NCBI RefSeq assembly: GCF_932294415.1
Contig: NC_065536.1
Location: forward strand, 51,906,354-51,970,353
Length of the DNA: 64,000 nt
Source: Quercus robur
Lineage: Eukaryota > Streptophyta > Magnoliopsida > Fagales > Fagaceae
Reading direction: 5' to 3'
In this document: positions 23,290 to 35,808 of the stretch, one piece after another
How the letters are laid out: every line of letters begins with the position of its first letter
Numbering within the stretch: position 1 is the first letter of the stretch
Notes under the pieces: generated by a model
What the model saw: only the letters and a program-made list of their open reading frames with translations
What the model was told of the DNA's origin: nothing
Databases searched by the model: none
Position numbers and translations under genes: made by a program

Positions 23290-25177
23290 TCACTTAAAGC
23301 CTTTTTCCTTCCACACCTTGGAAGAACCTTTCTGTTTGGCAAACCCTTGATCCAGCGGTGAAGGAGAAGAATTGAAACCGTTCAGGTTCAAAAGAAACAT
23401 GAGGGCTTTAAGTAGATCTTTAAAAGGAGTAAAAGAGAATGGAAACTGATTCTAGTTTCCCAATGAGATCATACAGTTGCTCTGTTGAGTGGCTAATCAC
23501 TTATAGCAATTAGGTTGAGTATGTCCAATTGCTTCATAGAGATGCTGCTCTTTCTGTTTAGGCTTTTGAGTGTTTCCCTTCTTAGCCCTAGGGTTTTTAG
23601 TCTCTTTCTTATCCACCTTAGGGGATGCTCCTAAGATAGATTTACCCTTATCTATGTTCTCACTAGCTAAAACAGTTTTCACATCACTGTTCTTAGATTC
23701 AACATTATTAGTAGAAGAAGCAAACACAGTAGTACTAGTAGAAGTAATACTAGGAGAAGAGAAGTCATACCCTAAACCAATTCGATCGGAAGCAGATTTT
23801 TGAAGGTTGAGCATCTCGCCAAGCTTTGTATTAGAAGTCCTTTCCAGCTGAGCTTTGACTTGAAACAACTCCGCTTCAAGCTTCTTAGTCTTCTCAGCCA
23901 AGAAACTATTCTCAAATCTCAGTGCTCCAATGGTCTGATTGGCTTCATTAAACTTCGTGGAGATTTCTTCTCATTCAAGATCCACTTCACTGAGTTTCTT
24001 AGTGGCCAACCTATACAACTTCTCATGCTTTTCCAAGGCATTGTATAATTTTGTATAGGCTATGTGGATGTCATCTTGTTCATCCATCTTCTCAAATTTA
24101 GACTCCACCAAGTCCTCTTCTTCATCCACATCTTCAGCAATCCCCTTAGTAGGATTTACAGTGACAATGAAAGCATTTAGGATTCCAGCATCCTCATTAT
24201 CAAAATCATCCTCAGGCTCCCTATCGCTCAAAGTAGCAGCAAGTGTCTTGCTCTTCCTAATGGTCTATACATAGGGCACTCTTGTTTGATATGACTGAAG
24301 CCTTGACACCCAAAGCACTTTGGTCTTGAGGGAACAATGTACTGACCGCCATCCCTAGTATCCTTCTTTCCTTTGTCTTGGTTCTTGAACTGAGATGAAC
24401 TAGACTGCTTGTGGTCTTTATCAATCCTCTTGTATTGCCATTCTTCATGAACTTTTTGAACTGCCTTGTGATATAGGATTTCATTTTAGAATCTTCGTCA
24501 GTAGAAGACTCATCAGTATCACTTCTTTTGGCCTTTAGTGCCATGTTCTTGCTCTTGCTTGATTTCACGATCCTTGTCAAACCCAACTTATAAGTCTACA
24601 GATTGCTAACTAGCTCTGTTAAAGGAATTTTTTCAATATCCTTTGATTCCTCAATTGCGGTGATCTTGGCATGAAATCTCTCAGGTAGAGATTTGAGCAC
24701 ATGTCTAACAATCTTGGGTTTAGGAATGGTTTCCCCAAGATTAAAGGTTGAGTTCACTATGTCCTTGAGCTTGGCATAGAACTCATCAAACGACTCATCC
24801 TCCTCCATCTTGATTTCTTCAAAGCTTGTAGTAAGCCTCTGAAGCTTTAAATCCTTAACAGCCTTAGTTCCTTCATAGGTTGTTTGAAGGATGGTCCACG
24901 CTTCCTTTGCAGTTTCAGTAGAGGATATCTTATTGAACTCGTCATTTGTGACCACATTAAATAAAGCATTCAATGTCCTACTGTTGAAATTAGCCGCCTT
25001 GATCTTAGCATCATCCCAATTGACTGGCGCTTCCTTTGGATTGATCTAGCCTATCTCCACAACTTGTCACACTTTCTCATCTAATGACTGCAAGAAAGCT
25101 CTCATGCGTACTTTCTAGTATACATAGTTAGTGCCATCAAATAAAGGAGGTATAATAAGAGACTGTCCTTTATCCAT
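23290..25177 (-). pseudogene. copia gag (element B), with DUF4219/UBN2-like N-terminus
   Basis: Starts MDKGQSLIIPPLFDGTNY at 25177. The UBN2-type gag domain follows (TLNALFNVVTNDEFNKI, KEAWTILQTTYEGTKAVK, SFDEFYAKLKDIVN). Then comes a first zinc knuckle CFGCQGFSHIKQEC (near 24300), a coiled-coil region, a second knuckle that has lost its two leading Cys residues (about 23510-23545), and the C-terminal motif of element A. Damage includes Trp codons turned into TAG, TGA and TAG in the first 50 codons and several frameshifts. No protease follows. Confidence 0.85.
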
Positions 25178-25236
25178 GACAAACAAGGGTTAATGGATCA
25201 CACAACAAAGGTTAAAACCTAATCAAAGTGTGCTTA

Positions 25237-25247
25237 CTCTGATACCA
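25237..25247 (-). other. Primer binding site of element B
   Basis: On the minus strand TGGTATCAGAG lies two bases after the LTR end GGCCTATCA. It is complementary to the 3' end of initiator tRNA-Met. Confidence 0.9.
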
Positions 25248-25249
25248 CT

Positions 25250-27320
25250 TGATAGGCCAAGAATGTATTGACCCCTTATGATAAATTAACCAATTAATTA
25301 GCCAAGTTAATTAATTAATCCGATTAACATGCAATATGCATGGTAGTACAAATAAATCAACAACTAAGTTAATATGTAGTGGAAAATAAAGTTTACACGG
25401 TGATTTGTTTACGAATGGGGAAAATTTCCGAGGTAAAAACCCCACCGGGTGATTTTAAAGTCACCATTCCCAAGAATCCACTATTATCACAACAAGCGGT
25501 TACAAGTAAAAGAATCCCAATACCTTATACCAACTTATAGTCGAACTCTTACGCCAATACCCAATTGGACTTGTTTTGTAGTGACAATCTCTCCTTTTAA
25601 TGCATGACTCTCAATACATGACTAACCAATTGATGCACAGATCCAAGTACGTGACTAACCACCAAGTTGAGAAGGATGTTGGCTACAAAGTTCTTCAGTT
25701 CATCAACATGATGAAGATCACAAAGCTCCTTGATTACAAAACCATACGGTGTACAAATGTAGCAGCTTCTTGAAGAAAAAGATGAACTAGGGCAAATTGT
25801 CTTCAGTCACAATATGCTTGTGAAAAACCTTTGCATCAAGTTGCACTCACTTGCATCAGATGCGATGGCTCTTAAAACAATCCTTATATATGTTTAGGGT
25901 TATGAGAAAAGAAAGCCTAAACATGTTGTAAAGTTGTGATTTACAACTATGTTTTATGTTGGCTTTGTTCCATGACAAAAAGTGTTATAATTGCTTTAAT
26001 TTATTTCCTTGTATTTTGTGGGATTTTATTGCATTGGGTTTAGTATTAAGTTGGCGAAAATTCAAGTTTAATTAAAGATCAGTGCATTTCACGAGAAGGG
26101 TTCCCGTGAAAAGGGCATGTGAGGAGCACATGACTAGAAGTTGAAGAGTCGTGCCAGGCTGTCATTTCGTGAATGTCTCGCGGGTAAGGCCTTCTCGCAA
26201 GGTAGTTGCGAAACACTTTGCTTGGAGGATTTTTATGTGTGAGTTTCTTACCTTTCACCCATACTATATATACCCTCATTACCCACAAATGTAAATGAGG
26301 TTATTTAGAGAGAAAAACCTTAGATAGGTTTTCTACAACACACACACCCATCTTTTAGAAAGAGAGCTACTCATCCTTAGTGAGAAATCATTGTAGCCTC
26401 TTCTCCTTCCCTCTCCCATTATCATACCTTGAGAGGAGATCTGTACCCAAACACAATCCATACCTTTTCAGAGTGTAGTGAGTGTTTTTGGTGTTGCTGG
26501 GAAGTATTGGAAGATGCCAAGGATGGCAGATGCAACATGGAGCTTATGGCGGGATTCAGAGAGCTAGACAAGACACGGTTCCAAGAAGCCTTGTTGGAGA
26601 AGAAGCTTGGAGAGCTTAGGTACATCGGGTAGATTAGGCTTGGAGGGTCTCTTGCTAACCCATGTATCCTAACTGATTATCTAGTGGATTGATTATCGCT
26701 TGGAGGGCGACGGAAAGGTTTTTTGCCAAGTTCTTCTGTTTCTTCTTCGATAATACATCTATTACCGATTGCGTTTTCATTCTTCTTCCCTACTCCTTTA
26801 CCTTTCATTTTACTACTGTGTTATAATGATTATAGGTTAAAGTAGTTTATTTGGTTATTCGCTCGTATTTACTCTATTCCGCATTTAATATAAGTTAGAG
26901 TAAAATTTATTGAGATGTAATTTTAATTTGGGGGTCTAAATAGCTCTTGTGTTTTCACACATTTTAGAGCATTCACATGTATATACAGATTGGAGTGAAA
27001 TCAGATTTAAAAAAATGATTTTTGTAAATCTCGATAGATAGGTTATCTATTGAGTAGCTGTTGAGCATTGGGCAAAAGCTGCTTTTCAACCTCGATAAAT
27101 GCTATCTGTTAAGATAGCTATCTAGCTTTAAATCTAGCACTTCTTCACTTCATTCTTGGACATATTTGCATGACTTTAACACTTGGACTTGAAACATTGT
27201 TCCTTGAAGTATTAAACACATCCTAGATCTACCCAATTACAAGTAAAAATCGTTTTGTTAAAGGATTAGCCAATTCTACATTGACATATGTTCTTAACAT
27301 GATTCACATATGTCCTAACA
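25250..27320 (-). repeat. 5' LTR of element B, split by a solo LTR
   Basis: On the minus strand it begins TGTTAGGACATATGTG at 27320 and ends GGCCTATCA at 25250, matching the LTR of element A. The inserted solo LTR with its target duplication occupies 25927-26980. Without it the LTR is about 1.0 kb, as in element A. Confidence 0.85.
25927..26975 (+). mobile_element. Solo LTR (family S), copy 1
   Basis: Starts TGTAAAGTTGTG, ends TTTTAGAGCATTCA, and is flanked by CATGT at 25922-25926 and 26976-26980. The inside contains the same words as the copy at 34205-35301 (CTTGGAGGGCGACGG, GGGGGTCTAAA). No internal region or second LTR is present, so it formed by recombination of a longer retrotransposon. 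Confidence 0.85.
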
Positions 27321-27821
27321 AAGTTTAGTCTTGGTTTAGATCCTTAAGAGATTGATTTGCCACAAAGTAAAGACATCACATCATCAAAAGGAGGAGACTC
27401 AATGTATGGGAAAGTGGATCTACGAACTAGAGGGAGACCTAGAGCTTCATAAACTACATGCTTAGTTATCTTATACTCTTTGCCTATAATCCAGGAAGTC
27501 AAATAATGACCACCAGTAACCTCAAAATATATAGAGAGATTCGAGTAGAATTTTCTGATCATTGCAGTAGGAAGGGGATGAGAATCTTCACACAAAGGAC
27601 CCCAATTTCTAGACACAAGATTCCTACAGATAGAAGGATCTAACTCATCTAGAACTAATTGTCTTTCCCCCCCCAGATAGACCTATACTTAGTCAAGGTC
27701 TTAAAAATTTCCTCAGTTTTGGCTGTAGGAAACCTAACCTATCAACCAGAGCAAAAGAGGATGAGGATCCTGTGTTCCTATTGGCTTTGGTTTTAAAATT
27801 TCTACCAACCTTAGGAGCCAT
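27321..27821 (-). pseudogene. ORF2 remnant (element C)
   Basis: Starts MAPKVGRNFKTKA after TTAGTC, shifts frame, then reads QLVLDELDPSIC, SRNWGPLCEDSH, IRKFYSNLSIY, ITKHVVYEALGLPLVRR. This is the same 'putative plant transposon protein' type as ORF2 of element A (compare IQEFYSNMHG). It ends at the junction with the LTR of element B. Confidence 0.7.
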
Positions 27822-29344
27822 GACTAATGTGCAAAAAAAAGAACAAAAACAAAAACCATGGGCTGACTGCATCAGATATTGTTAGAACACAGAATAACAT
27901 GAAATTTTAAAAACTATATGATGCATGACGTAAGGACACATATGATGCATAATCTAATGCACAAAAACAGTTCAATTTTATCTCAATTTTGAAAATTGAC
28001 CAAGATTATTAGAAATTAAGCATAATCCCCAATTTTGAAACCCTAATTTTCCAAAAATCCTTATATTAACCAATTGAACAACACATCATGTATAAAACAT
28101 GTTATAATTACTCAATTAAACAATATCATAAGCCAATTTTTCTCAATTTCATCCAATTGAACGAAATCCCCAAAATTCTCAAGAACACATGAACCCTAAG
28201 TTCGAATTTTTGTAGAAACCATGAAATTTTTGAAATCAAAGCATGTGAATCATGTTTATACGATGCATGAACAAAAACCTATCCAGCAATTTGGATCAAA
28301 ATAATCAAAATCATCAAAAACCCTAAAATCCTTTTGGTTCGAAATTTTGAAAAAAATTGATGAAAAGCTTGAATGCATGTAATATAAACAAAAAGGAGGG
28401 CCAAAAGAGTCTTACCAGATGTTTAGGAGAAAAACCATTTAAGCTTTGACTCAGAAAAAGATTAAAAAAAAAATTGACTAAGAGGAATCGGGAGAGGGAT
28501 TGAAGAGGAAGACACAAGAATGAAGAACAAGGCTTAGATTCCTCTTATTTTGTTTTAAAAAATGATTTTGGATTGGTCAGGAGGAATCGAGCCAGGAATC
28601 AAAAATATTTTAAAAATAGGTTCAACTGATTGGAAGAAATCGAAGGAGGAATCGAGTCAACCTGAAAGTTTTAGCCTTAAAAACTGAATTTTCGATTGGT
28701 TGAAAAACAGGTTCAATCAATCGAATCCTGAAAAATCTGAAAATTTTGAAAACTTGGAAATTTTATATAGAAACATTTATAAAACTAGTTTTACGATATG
28801 AAATGCATGTCAATAATTCCAAATGTTTTCAAAAACTCTTTCCCTTCAATCAAATCAACTTTTATCAAGATTCAAAAATTTTCCTCACAAAATTTTTACC
28901 CAAAAACCCTAAAAGGTATTATACATTTCAAGAATCACACAATCATATGTACAAAGTTTAACAAAGATTTGCTTGTGGTGTGTGCAACTAGTAGTGTATG
29001 AGATATATAAAATGTGATTTGTAGATAGAAATTAAACACAATTTCTACATTAGCAACCACATAAGTTTGAAAGTGACTATCACCTAAAGAGTTACATCAT
29101 ATAACTTCCACATCTCCTTAAAAACACGCTTGCAATCATGTAAAAACAATATTTTTATTCTTTTTCTTTTGATATATATATATATATATATATTTTTTTT
29201 TTTTTTGCTTTTCTTTTTTTTTTTTTCTTTTTCTTTTGAATAATCTTTTGATTCTCTTTTGATTTTCACTTCTTTTCACAATTATCACCTCGTTTAATCT
29301 TGTTGTGCAAGTGTTACACCTTACCGAGCATGGCTTTTATAATT

Positions 29345-29430
29345 TGCACACAGATGTTCGTGATTGGTGAGTAACAGTGGTGAGATGGCTACTTATGCCT
29401 TTCTCCTAGGATTTTTTAGTCCTTACAATC
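29345..29430. other. Conserved non-coding block between gag and ORF2 (copy C)
   Basis: Shares GATTGGTGAGTAACAGTGG and CTTATGCCTTTCTCCTAGG with the blocks in elements A and B, although the flanking spacer has largely diverged. Confidence 0.65.
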
Positions 29431-29800
29431 AAAATAATGTGACTTCAAAATCAAGAGCATGTGTTTAAAAACCATATACAACTCACACAATATAAACACT
29501 ACATAGCACAAACTAGCAAAGTGCAAAAAATAGCTCGTCAAAGCTAAACAAGGTATAGAGTCATGAAATGAAAATTTCATAGACCAACCTCAATTACACA
29601 CTTAAAGATATGTAATACACAAACAATTTTTTTTTTTAGTTTATTTTTTTTTTATTAAAAAAAAAACCTTAAAAACATCATAAACAAACCTAGAATGAAA
29701 TGCATGAATGTAATGCAAATGCAAATCCTAATGAAAAATATTTTGGTCACAAGAGACTGAAAGGATTAGTGCAAGGACTATGTCAGCAGACTCACTAAGA

Positions 29801-31580
29801 CTAAGTCTTTTGCATCCACACTCTCTTAGATGAAAACTTGGAATTGGAGTTTCTAAATGAATTAGACCTAAATTTAGCTCTTGTATTGGCATAAAGGTTA
29901 AGAACCTTTACCAATTCATGAATAAATGTCATAAGATCTTGTGTTTTTGGCACAGGCACTTTTTTTTGGTTACTTGCTTTGAAGCTTGCAACTTAAAATA
30001 ATTTGGGTGTGTATGCCTAGCTCCACCACAAAAATGACAAAACCATTGAGGTTTGTGTTGTGTCTTGCTTCTAAGATGGTTGGGTTTCTTGGGTTTTGAC
30101 TCACTTAGATCTACCTTAATTCTCCTAGTAGCTTGAATTTCTTCTTTAGGAACCTTAATTTCAAGAGTAGAAATAGATGTAGTAGGAACAAAGTTAGGAG
30201 GATGAACAACAGAAGTAGAAACACTCTTTACAAACCCTAACCTTGTCTTACCAAAAAAAGATTTTGGAACATTTAACATATAATCCAGTTTAGATGTAGA
30301 AGTCTTATCAAGTTGTTCTCTAGCAACAAATAATTCAAATTCTAAACTTTTAACTTTCTCAATCAAAGACATGTTCTCAATCTTAATAGAGGTTATAAGT
30401 TCATTAGCATCAAACAATTTAACCAATAGATTTTTCTTTTTTTGTTCAAGAGTGTATATCTTCTTCAAACATATGCCAACATTCATGGCATCCTTTGCTG
30501 CAATCTTTCAAGGTTTATTGTAAATTTCTTGCAAGTTCAGCATTCTCAGAGAGTTCCTTATCAAAAGGGTTCTCAATAACAATTTTAGGCTCACTTACTT
30601 CAGCAATAGCAGTGAAGGCCATGAAATTTCGTTCTTGATCACTTTTAGACTCATGATCAGAAACTTCATCATCACTAAGGGTAACAGCCATAACCTTTCC
30701 CTTAGATCTCAAGTAAGTAGGACATTGTAACCTAAGGTGACCATAACCTTGACAACCAAAACACTGTTGACCTAAAGAATTGTTAAAGGGTTGAATAACC
30801 TTATCTTTTGATTTTTCAGAATTTTGATTTTTGGTTGTTTCATTCTTCTTCACATTCTTAGTGTCAACATTGCTTCGATTTCTTGCCCTTCTGTTATTAT
30901 TCCTCAAAAAGTTTCTAAAGTTCTTGGCAAGATAAGCTACCTCTATAGAAGATATTTCATCATCAAATCCACTATCATCTACATCATCAACAGATTTTAA
31001 AGCCATGGATTTGGATTTGTTGGTTTTCTACATCATCCACATCCTTACTTTCTGTTATAGCAGTGACTTTGAGTCTAAAATCCTCAGTTAAGGATCTAAG
31101 AATCTTCCTAACCACTTTAGGTTGATCATATACTCCACCCAAATTAAAAGCAAAGTTCACTATGTCATTCAGTTTGGCATAGAACTCATCAAAAATCTCA
31201 TCATCAGACATCCTGATATTTTCAAACCAAGACATCAATTGCTGCAGCTTATTAATTTTTACTGCCTTCGTGTCTTCATGCATCGTTTGCAAAATATTTC
31301 AGGCAATATGAGCAACCTCTACATTAGAGATCATTTTAAATTCTTCCATAGAAACAACATTGAATATAGCATTCATAACCTTGCTATTAAAGCTTGCTGC
31401 TTCCTTTTGTGCAGTGTTCCATTCACTAACAAAAGTGTTAGGTCTCTCCCAACCATTCTTAATAGAGAGCCATACTCTCTCATCTAGAGATTTCAATAAG
31501 GCTTTCATCCTAACCTTCCACTAAGCATGGTTATTCCCATCAAAATGGTGAGGAATCACAAGAGAGTGATTGTGTTCCAT
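29801..31580 (-). pseudogene. copia gag with two CCHC knuckles (element C)
   Basis: Starts MEHNHSLVIPHHFDGNNH at 31580. The UBN2-type gag domain follows (VMNAIFNVVSMEEFKMI, IFDEFYAKLNDIVNFAF), then knuckle 1 CFGCQGYGHLRLQC (about 30740), a helical region, and knuckle 2 CHFCGGARHTHPNY (last Cys now Tyr, about 30040). The C-terminus SSKRVWMQKT ends at 29801. Internal stops include TAG at the YAYW position and TGA for Trp near 31300, and the frame shifts several times. No protease or later pol domain follows. Confidence 0.85.
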
Positions 31581-31635
31581 GATAACAGGGGTCAAGGATC
31601 AACTCAAGGTAAACTACCTAAACAAGAGCTAACTT

Positions 31636-31647
31636 GCTTTGATACCA
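31636..31647 (-). other. Primer binding site of element C
   Basis: TGGTATCAAAGC on the minus strand, two bases after the LTR end; tRNA-Met type. Confidence 0.85.
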
Positions 31648-31649
31648 CT

Positions 31650-32522
31650 TGTTTGTTGGTTTAGACCCTTTAACGCAGATCATTTAACCTAATATATTAG
31701 CCAAGTAGTTACTTAGGTTAATTATTCAGATCTAAGTTAAACAATAATAAATCATATATTGCAAAGCAGCGGAAAATAAAGAACACCACGATATGATGAT
31801 CCAAAAAAACCAATGAACCTAATAGTTTTAAGGTAAAAGCCTAGGGAGGATTTGACCTAGCTATTCTCAAGGTAAAACAAATCCACTATAGAGAATTGAA
31901 GTTTTTACAATTAGATTTAACCCTAAATCTATTGCTACTTCCAGTAGTAACTTATTGACACGACCACGTGCAAGTTCCGAATTCACGAACTCATTCTCTC
32001 TTGGATTTGCAGCACACAAGCACCCACACTTGTGACTTTGAGATTCCACACAAAGGTTTTAGATCATGACTTGCTGATCTATGCAGCAACTAGATTCCAC
32101 TAGCACTTGATTTTAGATCTTGTTCTAGTAGATGCTTGTAGAGTTAGAAGTATAAAATCTCTTAGATCTCATAGGATTAATTCACTAGTCTTCCAAGAGT
32201 CTTCAAAACCTGGCTAGAGTTTTCCTTTTATACGTAGGAGTGTTAGACTAAAACTCTAAACGTTTTCCCAGGCTTAGGTCTATTTAAAATTATGTAGAAA
32301 TTATTTTTCTGTGATTTTTGATCGATCGAGCTTCACCATTCGATCAATTGAGCTTCACAGAAAGATAAACATTTTTCTTGCAGTTTGTACATTCTTGAGT
32401 TTTGACTTGAACATCTTTGAGCAATGTCTAACACCTATTCTACACATGTTTTTGTTCTCAAGTTGCCAACACATAGAAGTTGAAATTATAAACATTTAAT
32501 CCTAAATCTTTAGAACATAATA
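31650..32522 (-). repeat. 5' LTR of element C
   Basis: On the minus strand it begins TATTATGTTCTAAAGATTTA at 32522 and ends CCAACAAACA at 31650. Length is 873 bp, the same as the LTR of element D (47031-47903), which begins TATTAGGTTCTAAAGATTTA. Confidence 0.85.
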
Positions 32523-32863
32523 GAGACATCAGAAACAACATCAACTTTAGAGACATTAGAAACATCAGCAACTTTCGAAATCATGCAGCCAGATGGATGT
32601 GAAATTAATCTATTATAAGCTATGAATATATTCGTTTCACCACTTTTCCTATAACAAAATAAAAAAATAAAAAAAAAAAAATAAAAAAAAGAACTATATA
32701 TGCTGGCCAAGCATGTTGGATTTCCATCATCCAATGCCAATAGCCTCACTTCAATTACTAGATAAATCTCGTTTACTAAACAAGCTTGAGATTAATTTCC
32801 TACGAAAACAATGAAGGTTGATGCTGAAATTGTCTACTAGGAAACTATCAAACCAGCTTCTCC
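32521..32863 (+). pseudogene. Duplicated promoter and first codons of a BAHD acyltransferase
   Basis: Upstream text (GAGACAT..., CAGCCAGATGGATGTGAAAT) and the start ATG at 32811 repeat the sequence at 33053-33340. After MKVDAEIVY comes TAG, then ETIKPASPT, and similarity ends. It is a partial tandem duplicate of the 5' end of the BAHD pseudogene and cannot encode an enzyme. The stretch 32864-33052 between the copies shows no recognisable gene. Confidence 0.8.
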
Positions 32864-34204
32864 AACATAATTGCCATGGATTATGCAATCGGATTTATAA
32901 ATGATGGGGCTACAATTAAATTTTCACTTGCATTCCCAAACATTACACTTCTCCATTCTCAGGATAAATCCAGTTCCTCATAGCACTGTTGGACCAGTTT
33001 ACCGTCATTCATTTGGCAATACCCACGTATCGTTTACCCTAATATAATCATTGTAGAGACATCGGAAACATCAGCTACTTTCGAAATTATGAAGCCAGAT
33101 GGATGTGAAATTAATCTATTATAAGCTATGAATTCGTTGACTCTTTCTCTGCAGAACCTCCATATAACTATATATGCCGGCTATGCATGTTGGATTTCCA
33201 TCATCCAATGCCAATAGCCTCACTTAATTACTAGATAAAACTCGTTTAGTTAACAAGTTTGAAATTAATTTCCTATGAATACAATGAAGGTTGATACTGA
33301 AATTATCTCACAGCAAACTATCAAACCAGCTTCTCCAACCCCTGTCCACCTCCGTCATTACACACTGTCTTTAATTGATCAGATTACACCTCAAATATTC
33401 ATGCCATTTTGTGTTTTTATCCACAAGATCGCCGTGCAAATCTCAGCAACTTAGAACGCTGTGACCGGATTAAGAAATCCTCATCGGAGGTCTTAACACT
33501 ATTCTACCCACTAGCAGGACGGGTTAAGGTAAATCTTTACATTGATTGCAATGATGAGGGCGTTCTCTATGTGGAATCCAAGGCCAATTGCCAAATTTTC
33601 GAATTCCTTGAGAATCCTATCCCAGCTAAGCTCGACAAATTCCTACCCATACAGGCTTTAGCTGTAACGTCCCATTTTTTTTTTTTTTTTTCCTAAATGG
33701 TGATGGTCATATTTTTATTTGCAATCACATGCACCTACCCCACTCATTTCTCCACCACACAAATATCACTCATATCTCTCCCTCTTTGGCCGGTCAACTA
33801 AGGTCTTCTACTCTTTTCTTTTTCATTTTCTCTCAACACAACACAAACGTTTCTCTCATCCTCTCTCACCGGTGCTCATCCTCCACCATCTACACCATCT
33901 TTTCACGTCAAGATCACCTGAAAACTCTTTAGGAATCTCTAAGACATCTTCATCCATTTTATTTAAAGTAAGACTCCTAATCTTTTGATGGGTTTATATG
34001 CTTTTGCTTGAGATTATGTTTATCTAAGTTTTAATAATAATACCCATGTAATTTATGAGCATTAGAAGTGATATTTATATGTTTTTATGTATGGGTTTTG
34101 GTCTTGGTGGATGTATTTGATGAGTGGATTTATGATTTTTGCAATGATGGTTAGCTAAGTGGTGAAGATTTGGGAGTTTTGGCTTTCTAATGTGAAATAG
34201 ATGG

Positions 34205-35301
34205 TGAAAGTTCAAAAACGTGTACAAAAACACTTTTGAATGTTTAGACCCCCAAAAACCAACTTAACCAACACAAGCAATATGTCAAACAACTAGTGTG
34301 CGGAAACTTAACATATGCTATAATCTGGAATTGGTTAAACAACTATCTAAGCCATAACAAAATAAACCACAGCAGATAATGTAAAGGCAGAGATAGAGAG
34401 GAAGGAAGATGCAAACACAGAGATAACACCAGATATGTTATCGAAGAGGAAACCGAAGACCTCGGCGAAAAACCTCTCCGCCGCCCTCCAAGCGGTAATC
34501 AATCCACTAGAAAATACAGTTGGGATACAAGGACAGCAATAGACCCTCCAAGCCTAATCTACCCAATGCACCTAAGCCCTCCAAGCTTCTTGCTCCAACG
34601 AGGTTGCGCCGAACCTTTTTCTTTTCTAGCTTTCCGGATTCCGCTACTACACCGTAGCATCAACCAATGAAGATTGGCTCCTTCCTAACTGCTTCCCAGA
34701 AATCCAAACGACTGTCTCACAGAGATGATAATGGTGAGAACCAGGTTTGGTATAATGCCTCTCAAGGATTTGACAATGGAGAGGAAGAGAGTGAGGGATT
34801 TTGATGAGACTCTAAGGTAGAGATTGTGGGTAAAACAATCTGGTTTTTCTTTAGGGTTTCTCTCTCAAAATTCTCTCTGGAAGCTCTCTTTCAATCGTGG
34901 GTTAAAAGGGTATTTATACTGGAGTGAAGAGGAATGCGAAACGTCAGGTTTTTCCAAAACAGGGGTGGCTCGCGGCTTGACTAAGTCGCGAGTTCCAGTC
35001 GCGAGTTAACCGTATGGCCAGTTGTCCTGTTTTGTCCTGTAGTGCTCCAGCTAGCATGACTGTTCATCTTCCAGCATGCTTGGCACGTGTGCATCTTCTG
35101 GCGGGTTGAAGTCGCGAGTCCACCCGCGAGTCCCAGCCGCGACACTCTGTTTTCTTGCACACTCTTGAGCAATCTTCACACTATCTCACTCACTACCCTT
35201 ACAACAATCCCACCTAAATACAGGGTTACTAAATGCTGAATTACAAGCAAATTTGGCACGGAATAAAGCCAATTAGATGGTTGAATAAATTCAACCTTAC
35301 A
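34205..35301 (-). mobile_element. Solo LTR (family S), copy 2, nested in insertion 1
   Basis: On the plus strand it runs from TGAAAGTTC to AACCTTACA with GATGG at 34200-34204 and 35302-35306. It is homologous, in opposite orientation, to 25927-26975. It contains the repeated word GTCGCGAGTT (34980-35135). Confidence 0.88.
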
Positions 35302-35796
35302 GATGGCGAATATAATTTTTATTGATTGTTTGGTGCTAGTCAAAGATTTAAATTGTTTGTTTTGAAGGATATTGTGATTTTGGTGTCATGGGTCTCTTGA
35401 TGATGTTGTGAAAATCTTGTGAAAACTACTCATAAATTATTGAGGTTTTGATGTTAGAGATAATACCTTGAATGATTCATGAGTATAATGGGAGTCTATG
35501 CCTCGTAAATGAATTGGTTGAGAAACTATGTAAGTGGAAAATATTATTTGTGAGGCTAAATCTAGGCTTGCCTAATTTAGTGCTTATTTGGCAATTCCTA
35601 ATGTGTAGCTAGATACAATTTCAAGTTTTATGCTTATTGTGATAAGTTTGCTTGGTATTGTTTAGGTTCTAGCTAATCTTTTTTGGAGCTTAGAGAGTTA
35701 GGTTTTTTGCGGGTTGCATGGTAAGTAGCTTTTTAATGGAATTTTTGGAAAATAATTGTGTTGCATAAAGCATTGTTTTTTTTTTTTTTTTTTTGG

Positions 35797-35808
35797 GGGG
35801 GGGGGGGG
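35797..35808. repeat. T-run followed by G-run
   Basis: About 20 T directly followed by 12 G (35775-35808) inside insertion 1. Confidence 0.9.

Larger units (their letters stand above)
20546..27320 (-). mobile_element. Element B: pol-less copia-type retrotransposon, minus strand, 3' end lost
   Basis: Read on the minus strand: 5' LTR (27320 to 25250, split by a solo LTR), primer site, gag (25177-23290), spacer with the conserved block, TATA box, and ORF2 (21348 to 20546) cut off before its acidic tail. LTR ends, gag and ORF2 closely match element A. No pol is present. The 3' LTR is missing, replaced by a CACTA fragment. Confidence 0.85.
27321..32522 (-). mobile_element. Element C: pol-less copia-type retrotransposon, minus strand, truncated
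   Basis: Read on the minus strand: 5' LTR (32522-31650), primer site, gag (31580-29801), spacer, leader with GGTAAG donor, and the N-terminal part of ORF2 (from 27821), which stops where the LTR of element B begins (27320). The LTR (873 bp) is of the same family as that of element D. It has the same gag-spacer-ORF2 plan as A and B but is clearly more distant. Confidence 0.8.

Noticed and set aside
33719..33988. 67-95 aa frames just after the first break of the BAHD pseudogene
   Set aside because: They lie within LTR-type insertion 1 and have only leader-like, TC-rich composition.
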